Source: ZLKRG08 sp963977625 (GTDB lineage Bacteria > Actinomycetota > Actinomycetes > Nanopelagicales > Nanopelagicaceae). From it: 8,894 nucleotides of DNA. The translations under genes were made by a program, and so were the position numbers. The stretch's first letter is position 1, and the number at the start of each line of letters is the position of its first letter. The notes under the pieces are model-generated. The model made no database searches. It was not told where the DNA came from and saw only the letters and a program-made list of their open reading frames with translations. Location: contig CAXBPX010000055.1 in NCBI GenBank assembly GCA_963977625.1, positions 1 through 8,894 of the forward strand. Direction: 5' to 3'. Shown here in pieces: positions 1 through 6,417 of this stretch.

Positions 1-1057
1 TGCAGGTGTTAGTCCAGAAATTAATGCAGCGTATGCAGCCATCGATTGCACCACTGCTGCCGCTAGACAGAATTTAGGTAGCGATACTCCAGAGCAAACA
101 ATTGTTACTTGTGCCAGAAATTCAGCAACCAAGTACATCCTTGGCCCTGCAGAAGTTATCGGACGGCAAGTTGCAAAAGCTTCTTCAGGTTTAGATACTC
201 AAGCGGGAAATGTTTGGACTGTTCTGCTTACCTTTGATAACGAAGGTACTAAAGCATTCGGTGCGCTAACTCAAAGAGTAACTTCATTGGCAGCTCCACA
301 GAATCAAGTTGCAATTGTGCTTGATGGAGTTGTCGTATCTGCACCACGAATCAATGAAGCGATTCCATCTGGTAACGCGCAAATCACCGGTTCTTTCACA
401 CAACAAGAATCAACTGATTTAGCAAACGTGCTTAAATACGGCGCACTACCACTTGCATTTGATCGCGGCGAAGTTCAGCAAGTATCGCCAACTCTTGGAG
501 CAGAGCAATTAAAAGCTGGTCTTTTAGCTGGTGGCTTGGGCTTACTACTTGTGGTGCTTTACATCTTCTTCTTCTATCGCGGCTTGGGCATTGTCTCTGC
601 AGGTTCTTTGTTAATCGCAGGAGCTTTCACGTATGTAGCTTTCCTACTATTAGGTAAAACCATCGGATTTACTTTGACGTTAGCTGGTATTGCTGGCGCA
701 ATTGTTTCGATTGGTATTACTGCCGACTCATTTATTGTTTATTTCGAACGTGTTCGCGATGAAGTTCGCGAAGGCCGTTCACTTCGATCTGCAGTAGAAA
801 CTGGTTGGGTTCGCGCCCGTCGTACTATCTTGGTGGCGGACTTTGTTTCCATCATTGCAGCAGTGCTGCTTTACTTTTTCGCAGTCGGTGGCGTACGAGG
901 CTTTGCATTTACCCTCGGCTTATCTACATTGATCGACTTGTTAGTGGTCTTCTTCTTCACCAAACCTATGATGATTTTGATTGGTCGCTCAAAGTTTTTT
1001 AATTCAGGTAGCGCGATAACAGGCATATCTCGCAAGAGCCTAGGAATGGAGGCGTAA
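1..1057 (+). CDS. secD: Protein translocase subunit SecD, 3' part (5' end outside window)
   Basis: SecD is the larger half of the SecDF membrane complex, which uses proton flow to help pull preproteins out of the Sec channel on the outer face of the membrane. The reading frame is open from base 2 to a TAA at 1055-1057, giving 351 visible residues; the start, TM1 and part of the first periplasmic-type domain lie to the left. Visible are the end of the large extracytoplasmic region (about residues 1-165, with the typical KYILGPAEVIG and VLDGVVVSAPRINEAI stretches) and then five hydrophobic segments. The segment IAGAIVSIGITADSFIVYFE carries the conserved transmembrane Asp (codon 725-727) followed by ER, the proton-path signature of SecD. 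RGFAFTLGLSTLID is the usual next signature. A TTG at 287 is internal and is not the start, because family sequence continues upstream. Two cysteines (fragment residues 16 and 37) lie in the extracytoplasmic part and could pair. It is co-directional with secF, 3 bases away. Confidence 0.96.
   Translation, partial: AGVSPEINAAYAAIDCTTAAARQNLGSDTPEQTIVTCARNSATKYILGPAEVIGRQVAKASSGLDTQAGNVWTVLLTFDNEGTKAFGALTQRVTSLAAPQNQVAIVLDGVVVSAPRINEAIPSGNAQITGSFTQQESTDLANVLKYGALPLAFDRGEVQQVSPTLGAEQLKAGLLAGGLGLLLVVLYIFFFYRGLGIVSAGSLLIAGAFTYVAFLLLGKTIGFTLTLAGIAGAIVSIGITADSFIVYFERVRDEVREGRSLRSAVETGWVRARRTILVADFVSIIAAVLLYFFAVGGVRGFAFTLGLSTLIDLLVVFFFTKPMMILIGRSKFFNSGSAITGISRKSLGMEA
1048..1052 (+). promoter_or_regulatory. 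Ribosome binding site of secF, inside the end of secD
   Basis: GGAGG lies 8 bases before the ATG at 1061 and within the last secD codons (GME). It is the strongest Shine-Dalgarno sequence in the window and fixes the secF start. Its placement implies that secF is translated from the secD message, probably with coupling. Confidence 0.85.
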
Positions 1058-1060
1058 TTC

Positions 1061-2122
1061 ATGTCAAAGTTAACTGGTCTCGGTGGTCGTCTTTACACTG
1101 GCGAAACGTCAATCGACATAATCGGAAAGAAAAAGCGTTGGTATGCATTTTCCGGTTTACTAATAATTCTCTCCTTTGCCGCATTAGCTCTACAAGGATT
1201 GCACCTAGGCATTGAATTTAAAGGTGGCGCTTCCTATACCGTAACTAAGAGTGGGGCAGATCTAAATCCGGCGCTTGAAGCCATCACAACTGCGGGTGTG
1301 CCTGGAGAACCAATTGTGCAAACAGTTGGTAATGACAAAGTTCGTATCCAAACTGGTTCATTAACAAATGCACAATCACTTGCGTTACAAGATGCACTTG
1401 CTGCAAATTATGCAGTTACCGTGGATTCCATTGATACTCAGATCATTGGTCCGTCTTGGGGTAAAGAAATTACTCGCAAAGCACTTTATGGCCTAATTGG
1501 TTTTATTGTGGTGGTTCTGCTTTATCTGGCTATGGCTTTCGAACCTAAGATGGCAATCTCTGCGATTATCGCCGTAATTCATGACGTGTTTATTACTGTG
1601 GGAATTTACGCTTTAGTTGGCTTTGATGTTACTCCAGCAACGGTAATTGGCTTTTTAACTATTTTAGGTTATTCGCTCTATGACACGGTGGTGGTTTTTG
1701 ACAAGATTCGTGAAAATACTAGATCAATTACTGCCACTGGTAAGAGCTCATTTTCAGAGGCCGCTAACTTAGGTGTAAATCAAACTTTAGTGCGTTCGAT
1801 GAATACCTCGCTTATTGCCTTGCTTCCAGTTGGTTCGATTCTATTTGTTGGCGCTGGTCTTCTAGGAGCAGGTACTTTGAAAGATCTCTCACTAGCGCTA
1901 TTTATTGGTTTAGCGACCGGTACTTATTCATCTATCTTTATCGCACCTCCGATTCTGGCTACTTTGCGTGAACGCGAACCGGCAATGCAGGCGTTAGCTA
2001 AACGTGTGGCAGCTAGAAGTGGCGGCGCCACATCTGAAAGTGTTCTTGCCAATAGCAATTCAACTAATTCAGTAATTGCCCGCGGCCCACGCAATCAACC
2101 AAAACGCAAGCGTCGCAAATAA
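1061..2122 (+). CDS. secF: Protein translocase subunit SecF
   Basis: This is the partner of SecD in the SecDF complex at the cytoplasmic membrane. The 353 residues show the full family plan. There is a short N-terminus with the typical LYTGETSIDIIGKKKRWYAF, then TM1 (about 27-46). The extracytoplasmic signature LGIEFKGGASYTV follows (about 49-61). TM2-TM6 lie at roughly 140-160, 165-187, 191-213, 247-270 and 274-298. The TM4 motif GYSLYDTVVVFDKIREN (about 203-219) contains the conserved Asp residues and is diagnostic. The last 50 or so residues form a polar tail ending in the basic PKRKRRK, likely cytoplasmic and suited to contact with lipid head groups or RNA; its role is not known. The start at 1061 is supported by a strong ribosome binding site and by the match to family N-termini. 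It follows secD by 3 bases and precedes rel by 20 bases on the same strand, so the three are probably co-transcribed. Confidence 0.97.
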   Translation: MSKLTGLGGRLYTGETSIDIIGKKKRWYAFSGLLIILSFAALALQGLHLGIEFKGGASYTVTKSGADLNPALEAITTAGVPGEPIVQTVGNDKVRIQTGSLTNAQSLALQDALAANYAVTVDSIDTQIIGPSWGKEITRKALYGLIGFIVVVLLYLAMAFEPKMAISAIIAVIHDVFITVGIYALVGFDVTPATVIGFLTILGYSLYDTVVVFDKIRENTRSITATGKSSFSEAANLGVNQTLVRSMNTSLIALLPVGSILFVGAGLLGAGTLKDLSLALFIGLATGTYSSIFIAPPILATLREREPAMQALAKRVAARSGGATSESVLANSNSTNSVIARGPRNQPKRKRRK

Positions 2123-2142
2123 CTTAAACAAGATGTAAGCAG

Positions 2143-4308
2143 ATGTCGGGCCTCGCTGACTTAATTTCCCCAGTTATTGCGGAGGTCCGTCTTCATCACC
2201 CAACAATCAAGGGCGATGAGATGCAACGCGCTTTTGAAACTGCAGCCAAAGCCCATGAGGGACAACTTCGTAAATCTGGCGAACCTTACATAACACATCC
2301 AGTAGCCGTTGCAAAAATTTTGGCAGAATTAGGTTTAGATCGCGCCACCATAATTGCAGCTTTACTTCATGACACTGTCGAAGATACTCCTTACAACCTA
2401 ACTCAATTAAGAAGTGATTTCGGTGATGAAGTAGCTAATTTAGTCGATGGCGTTACCAAACTGGATAAGTTGGCATATGGCGAGACTGCTGAAGCCGAAA
2501 CTGTTCGCAAAATGGTAATTGCAATGTCGCGTGATATTCGAGTCTTGGTAGTAAAGCTTGCAGATCGATTACATAATGCAAGAACTTGGGAATTTGTAGC
2601 GCCAGAATCAGCGCAGCGCAAAGCGCGTGAAACCATTGATATCTATGCGCCACTTGCTCATAGATTAGGCATGAACGCAGTTAAGTGGGAACTTGAAGAT
2701 CTCTCGTTTAAAGTCTTAGAGCCAAAGAAATTTGAGGAAATTGCGCGTTTAGTTGCAGATCGAAACCCAATGCGCGAAAAGATGTCTGAGGAAGTAATTG
2801 CGACTCTAAATGAAGATTTAAAGCGAGATGGCATTGACGCTTTGGTTACCGGAAGACAGAAGCATTACTTCAGTATCTATCAAAAAATGGTGGTTCGTGG
2901 CCGCGAATTTAATGAAATCTACGATTTAGTCGGCGTCCGTGTTTTAGTGGAAAATGTGCGCGATTGCTATGCAGTACTTGGATCTATTCATGCCAGATGG
3001 AGCCCGGTGCCGGGCCGCTTCAAAGACTATATTGCGATGCCAAAGTTCAATCTTTATCAATCACTTCACACCACAGTTATTGGGCCAAATGGTAAAGCTT
3101 TAGAGTTACAAATTCGTACTCATGAAATGCATGCACGCGCTGAGTTCGGTATTGCGGCGCACTGGAAATATAAACACAACGACAAGAGCGCCGAAACTCC
3201 AGAGATGCTCTGGTTGCAACAACTTCATGCTTGGCAACAAGAGACACAAGATCCATCAGAATTTTTAGATGCACTGCGTTTTGATTTAGGTAGCCCTGAG
3301 GTTTATGTCTTTACTCCTAAAGGAAAAGTGGTGGCGCTACCTGGTGGATCTACACCAGTGGATTTTGCTTACACAGTTCATACTGAAATCGGAAATAAGA
3401 CAGTTGGTGCAAAAGTAAATGGCCGCTTAGTTCCGCTAGAAACAAAATTAAGTAATGGTGATGTGATCGAAGTGGTCACGAATAAGAATCCACAAGCAGG
3501 TCCAAGTCGTGATTGGCTAAATTTCGTAGCAAGCCCTAGGGCTAGAAATAAAATTAAAGCTTGGTTTACCCGCGAAAGACGCGAAGAAGCAATTGAAGCT
3601 GGTCGTGAATCTATTGCTCGACAGATGCGAAAAGCTGGCCTGCCATTACAGAAAATTTTTGCAGGGCAATCATTACTAGAACTATCTCATGATCTTAGAT
3701 ACCCAGATATTGATTCACTTTATGCGGCAGTTGGAGATGGACATATATCTGCAGCAGCGGTAATTGATAAGTTGCAAATTCTACTTGGGGTAGAGGATTC
3801 CCATCCCGAACCAACTATGGAGATGCCATCTAATGAATCAATAGCGCGACGTACTTCAAGTGCCGTTGAAGTTGAAGGAATAGATGATGTAATTGTGAAG
3901 TTAGCAAGGTGCTGCACTCCAGTGCCAGGTGATGTAATCATGGGATTTGTAACTCGCGGAAATGGCGTGAGTGTGCACCGAACTGATTGCGTTAACGCCG
4001 AAGATTTACAACGCCACCAAGGAGACCGAGTAGTTCAAGTTAAGTGGCTACAAGGTGCGGCATCTATCTTCTTAGTTAAAATTCAAGTTGAAGCTTTAGA
4101 TCGTGCGCGCTTGTTATCGGATGTGACAAAAGCGCTATCAGATGCACAGGTAAATATTCTGAACGCAGAAGTTAGCACTTCAAAAGATCGAATTGCGGTA
4201 TCGCGTTTTACCTTTGAAATGGCGGATGCCACTCATTTGGATTCAGTATTGGCGGCAGTGCGACATGTAGAAGGTGTTTACGATGTTTATCGAATCACCA
4301 ACAACTAA
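2143..4308 (+). CDS. rel: Bifunctional (p)ppGpp synthetase/hydrolase (RelA/SpoT family, Rel)
   Basis: Rel makes and degrades the alarmone (p)ppGpp, pyrophosphorylating GDP or GTP with ATP when uncharged tRNA stalls ribosomes and hydrolysing the product otherwise. The 721 residues show all domains in order. The hydrolase HD domain (about 28-180) has YITHP, LLHDTVEDT (H76, D77) and KLADRLHN. The synthetase domain (about 235-345) has IYDLVGVR, the loop GRFKDYIAMPKFNLYQSLHT, ELQIRT and HWKYK. A TGS domain follows (about 387-447), then a helical region, then the conserved-cysteine domain LARCCTPVPGD with VHRTDC (C590, C591, H612, C616), and a C-terminal ACT domain (about 643-718). RFKD at 292-295 is the form found in bifunctional rather than synthetase-only enzymes, and both sets of catalytic residues look intact. 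The start is fixed by an in-frame TAA at 2125-2127 with no other start between. There is no clear ribosome binding site. It lacks the N-terminal extension I recall for mycobacterial Rel. Confidence 0.97.
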   Translation: MSGLADLISPVIAEVRLHHPTIKGDEMQRAFETAAKAHEGQLRKSGEPYITHPVAVAKILAELGLDRATIIAALLHDTVEDTPYNLTQLRSDFGDEVANLVDGVTKLDKLAYGETAEAETVRKMVIAMSRDIRVLVVKLADRLHNARTWEFVAPESAQRKARETIDIYAPLAHRLGMNAVKWELEDLSFKVLEPKKFEEIARLVADRNPMREKMSEEVIATLNEDLKRDGIDALVTGRQKHYFSIYQKMVVRGREFNEIYDLVGVRVLVENVRDCYAVLGSIHARWSPVPGRFKDYIAMPKFNLYQSLHTTVIGPNGKALELQIRTHEMHARAEFGIAAHWKYKHNDKSAETPEMLWLQQLHAWQQETQDPSEFLDALRFDLGSPEVYVFTPKGKVVALPGGSTPVDFAYTVHTEIGNKTVGAKVNGRLVPLETKLSNGDVIEVVTNKNPQAGPSRDWLNFVASPRARNKIKAWFTRERREEAIEAGRESIARQMRKAGLPLQKIFAGQSLLELSHDLRYPDIDSLYAAVGDGHISAAAVIDKLQILLGVEDSHPEPTMEMPSNESIARRTSSAVEVEGIDDVIVKLARCCTPVPGDVIMGFVTRGNGVSVHRTDCVNAEDLQRHQGDRVVQVKWLQGAASIFLVKIQVEALDRARLLSDVTKALSDAQVNILNAEVSTSKDRIAVSRFTFEMADATHLDSVLAAVRHVEGVYDVYRITNN

Positions 4309-5627
4309 TTAAACTCTGCGAGTCCTTTTTGCGCTTCACTTAACCAAGTGCGACGAGCTTCTGCAGCAGCTCTTGCTTCATCAGCCTTCTTATTATTTCC
4401 AGCCGCAGCCGCTTTAGTAGCCGCTTCTTCGTAAGCTGCAATTGCTTTGGTTAATTGTTCGACTACATCGTTTGCGCGAGCCTTCGCTGCTGGGTCACTG
4501 CGACGCCACTTTTCAGCTTCCGCTTCTTTTAGGGCATCAGAAACTTTATCCACACGTGCATCAAGCGCCGCGCGCTTGGTGCGATCAGTTAGTCCGATCT
4601 TGCTCCATTCGGCCATTAATTCGCGGAACTCTTTACGTGCTTTATCCAAATCGGTAATAGGCAGAATAGCTTCAATGCGAGGTAGTAATGCTTCACGTTT
4701 GGCCAAATTTTCAACCATAGTGCCTTCGCGCTTTTCCAAATCTGCATTCTTTGCTGCGAAAAATGTATCCTGCGCAGTTTTAAAACGAGCCCAAAGTTTT
4801 GCATCATCAGATGCTTTTCCGCGACCGGCTGCTTTCCATTTATCCATCAAAGCTTTGTAAGCACGTGCCGTTGCTACCCAATCAGTTGAATTGGCTAATG
4901 ATTCTGCCTTTTCAACCAATTCTTTCTTGGTGCCAGCGACGCTCTTTTGCGCCGCATCAAGGGATGCAAAGTGGGTGCGGCGACGCTTATCAAAACGATT
5001 GCGAGCAGAGGAGAAGCGCTTCCAAAGTTCGGTATCGCTCTTCTTATCTAAACGAGGAGCTGCCTTCCACTGATCAAGCAACTCTTTTAGACGCTCTCCA
5101 GTTGCTTTCCAGCTTTCAGAGTCAGCTAGTGATTCTGCTTCGTTAACAATGTTCTCTTTTTGAATCAAAGTATCGGCGCGACGCGCTTCTCGTTCGGCTT
5201 TTTCAAGCGCTTTCTTGGCTTCATAATTGGCACGATTTGCTTCAATAATTTCAGGTAATTGATTTAATGAAGCATGAAGCGCTTCAAGATCTCCGACCAC
5301 GTTGCTATCAATTATTTGTTGACGAAGCTTGTTTACTGCTTCATGGGCATCGGTAGGAACCATAGCGCCACTTCGGATGCGTGCACCAAGAATTGCCACT
5401 TCGGATGCTAACGCTTCGAACTTTCTTACAAAGTATTGCAGGGCTTCATCTGAACTTTTTCCAGGATATGAGCCAACCGCTTTATCGCCATAAGGAGTGC
5501 GAACAAAGACGGTTCCATCATCAGATACATAACCAAACTTGGCAGGATCTCCAATTAGAGCAGTGGCTGCGGTGACATTTGGATTTGGGTTTAGATGTGA
5601 TGCAACTTGTGATGGATTCTCGGACAT
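4305..5627 (-). CDS. DUF349-repeat coiled-coil protein
   Basis: This is a 440-residue soluble protein with DUF349 repeats and no signal peptide or membrane segment. The N-terminal region (1-75) contains DDGTVFVRTPYGDKAVGSYP, which resembles actinobacterial DUF349 proteins. A charged helical stretch (about 130-160) follows, then three DUF349 units at roughly 155-228, 232-305 and 309-380. Aligned tryptophans at 173/250, 187/264/341 and 202/279 lie 77 residues apart, within motifs such as DQWKAAP, DKWKAAG and AEWSKIG, and ELWKRF and KLWARF; the third unit is divergent. The C-terminus (about 385-430) is a highly Ala/Glu/Lys-rich helix. The start ATG at 5627 has a good ribosome binding site (GAGGGAG) 6 bases upstream. 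Its biochemical role is unknown. Relatives lie beside rel in other actinobacteria, so a link to stress or ribosome state is plausible but unproven. Its TAG stop overlaps the TAA of the convergent rel gene. Confidence 0.92.
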   Translation of the reverse strand: MSENPSQVASHLNPNPNVTAATALIGDPAKFGYVSDDGTVFVRTPYGDKAVGSYPGKSSDEALQYFVRKFEALASEVAILGARIRSGAMVPTDAHEAVNKLRQQIIDSNVVGDLEALHASLNQLPEIIEANRANYEAKKALEKAEREARRADTLIQKENIVNEAESLADSESWKATGERLKELLDQWKAAPRLDKKSDTELWKRFSSARNRFDKRRRTHFASLDAAQKSVAGTKKELVEKAESLANSTDWVATARAYKALMDKWKAAGRGKASDDAKLWARFKTAQDTFFAAKNADLEKREGTMVENLAKREALLPRIEAILPITDLDKARKEFRELMAEWSKIGLTDRTKRAALDARVDKVSDALKEAEAEKWRRSDPAAKARANDVVEQLTKAIAAYEEAATKAAAAGNNKKADEARAAAEARRTWLSEAQKGLAEFN

Positions 5628-5633
5628 TTGTTA

Positions 5634-5640
5634 CTCCCTC
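5634..5640 (-). promoter_or_regulatory. Ribosome binding site of the DUF349 gene
   Basis: Read on the minus strand, GAGGGAG lies 6 bases before the ATG at 5627-5625. It supports that start and shows that this gene is translated from a leadered message, in contrast to the divergent hydrolase gene. Confidence 0.75.
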
Positions 5641-5656
5641 TGTAAGGATGCACTAA

Positions 5657-5673
5657 GGAAGTTTTTAACTTCC
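5657..5673. repeat. Perfect 7-bp inverted repeat with 3-base centre in the divergent intergenic region
   Basis: GGAAGTT (5657-5663), centre TTT, AACTTCC (5667-5673). All seven pairs match. No run of T follows on either strand, so it does not look like an intrinsic terminator. It sits in the upstream region of the DUF349 gene and could be an operator or a hairpin near the 5' end of its message. The pairing is seen directly; the function is inference. Confidence 0.6.
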
Positions 5674-5676
5674 GTC

Positions 5677-5682
5677 GTTATA
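5677..5682 (-). promoter_or_regulatory. Candidate -10 element for the DUF349 gene
   Basis: On the minus strand this reads TATAAC, one base from the TATAAT consensus. It would place transcription start near 5670, leaving a leader of roughly 40 bases that includes the ribosome binding site. The -35 region at standard spacing (CCGTCA) is poor, so this rests mainly on the -10 match and the position. Confidence 0.4.
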
Positions 5683-5683
5683 A

Positions 5684-5703
5684 GTCACCCGGTTAAAGGT
5701 GAC
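5684..5703. repeat. Perfect 6-bp inverted repeat with 8-base spacer, possible operator
   Basis: GTCACC (5684-5689), an 8-base spacer, GGTGAC (5698-5703). Two half-sites with centres about 14 bases apart suit a dimeric regulator. The right arm overlaps the candidate -35 region of the hydrolase promoter, and the left arm lies immediately upstream of the candidate minus-strand -10. A regulator bound here could affect both genes. No regulator is encoded in the window. Confidence 0.45.
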
Positions 5704-5729
5704 GGCGGTTAGGTGCGAAAGGCTACCCT
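5699..5729 (+). promoter_or_regulatory. Candidate promoter giving a leaderless hydrolase-hisS-aspS message
   Basis: TACCCT at 5724-5729 fits the actinobacterial -10 pattern TAnnnT and ends 6 bases before the ATG at 5736, so transcription would begin at or next to the start codon. GTGACG at 5699-5704 is a weak -35 match (4 of 6) with a longish 19-base spacer. No Shine-Dalgarno sequence precedes the ATG, as expected for a leaderless start, which is common in actinobacteria. The assignment is inference from spacing. Confidence 0.45.
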
Positions 5730-5735
5730 CCACCC

Positions 5736-6395
5736 ATGCTCGTTACCAACTTTCAGGCTCAGGCTTTCGCCACGAACTGCTGGATTTTAAGCCTGGGACG
5801 AGGGCAAGAGTGCATTGTGGTTGATCCAGGAATGCCAAATGTATCGGAGCAGCTTTCCGAGAAATTAAATGAATTCGATTTAAAACCGGTTGCCACGCTA
5901 ATCACTCACGGACATTTAGATCATACTTTTTCAGTTCAACCTATCTGCGATGGATATGGAATTCCGGCGATGATACATAGTGATGATCGCGAATTACTTT
6001 TAAATCCCGAAAGAGCACATGGTGCAGAATTTATTGCTCAGCTTTCGGGAATCAAATGGATTGAACCTAAGGAAGTTGTCGAACTTAAAGATAATCAAAT
6101 ATTCGATTTAGTTGGTTTGCAATTTAAAGCAATACACGCACCTGGACACACCAAAGGTTCGGTAATGTTTGAAGTAAATGGTGAAGTCTTGATCTCTGGT
6201 GATGTGCTTTTTGCAGGTTCTATTGGGCGCACAGATTTGCCAGGTGGTTCATGGTCAACCATGCAAAAATCACTGCGCGAGAAAGTGCTGCCGCTGCCTG
6301 ATGTGATGCAAGTTCTGCCAGGACACGGTCCAGAAACCTCAATTGGGCGTGAGAGAAAATACAATCAGTACCTACAAGAACTGCAAAAACAGTAA
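5736..6395 (+). CDS. Metallo-beta-lactamase-fold hydrolase, glyoxalase II-like
   Basis: This is a 219-residue cytoplasmic enzyme of the metallo-beta-lactamase superfamily, close in form to short glyoxalase II-like proteins. The complete two-metal ligand set is visible: THGHLDHT (H58, H60, D62, H63), HAPGHTKGS (H138), SGDVLFAGSIGRTDLPGG (bridging D156) and LPGHGPET (H197). The N-terminus NCWILSL and VVDPG is typical of the family. The substrate cannot be read from the sequence. Names such as hydroxyacylglutathione hydrolase are often transferred to this group, but most actinobacteria use mycothiol rather than glutathione, so another thioester or ester is more likely. The start at 5736 has no Shine-Dalgarno sequence but has a -10-like TACCCT at the right distance for leaderless transcription. 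It is followed by hisS after 22 bases on the same strand, a neighbourhood I recall from other actinobacteria, including Mycobacterium. Confidence 0.92.
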   Translation: MLVTNFQAQAFATNCWILSLGRGQECIVVDPGMPNVSEQLSEKLNEFDLKPVATLITHGHLDHTFSVQPICDGYGIPAMIHSDDRELLLNPERAHGAEFIAQLSGIKWIEPKEVVELKDNQIFDLVGLQFKAIHAPGHTKGSVMFEVNGEVLISGDVLFAGSIGRTDLPGGSWSTMQKSLREKVLPLPDVMQVLPGHGPETSIGRERKYNQYLQELQKQ

Positions 6396-6400
6396 AAATT

Positions 6401-6406
6401 GAAAGG
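6401..6406 (+). promoter_or_regulatory. Likely ribosome binding site of hisS
   Basis: GAAAGG lies 11 bases before the ATG at 6418. A second purine run, GGGAG, directly abuts the ATG and is too close to serve as a normal site. The spacing of the first is long but usable. Confidence 0.45.
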
Positions 6407-6417
6407 TTAGGCGGGAG

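Noticed and set aside
287..1057. A self-contained 256-residue gene starting at TTG 287
   Set aside because: The same frame is open back to base 2 and encodes further SecD sequence, so the TTG is an internal leucine codon of a gene cut by the window edge.
3002..3015. GC-rich perfect inverted repeat GCCCGG-TG-CCGGGC
   Set aside because: It lies inside rel and encodes the conserved PVPGR before the RFKD loop. The codons explain it, and a 14-base hairpin in the middle of a gene has no terminator features.
3532..3543. 12-bp perfect palindrome AGCCCTAGGGCT
   Set aside because: It lies inside rel and encodes the conserved SPRA stretch. A single copy with no context for a protein-binding or recombination site was seen.
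4447..4860. Plus-strand open frame of 137 codons opposite the DUF349 gene
   Set aside because: It is a shadow of the minus-strand gene. Its serine/arginine-rich composition mirrors Ala/Glu-rich coding on the other strand, and it has no recognisable domain or ribosome binding site.
5657..5673. Inverted repeat as an intrinsic terminator
   Set aside because: The stem is AT-rich and no T-run follows on either strand; it also lies between divergent genes, where no transcript should end.
6396..6417. T-box or other tRNA-sensing leader before hisS
   Set aside because: The gap is only 22 bases, far too short for such an element, and no candidate structure is seen in it.
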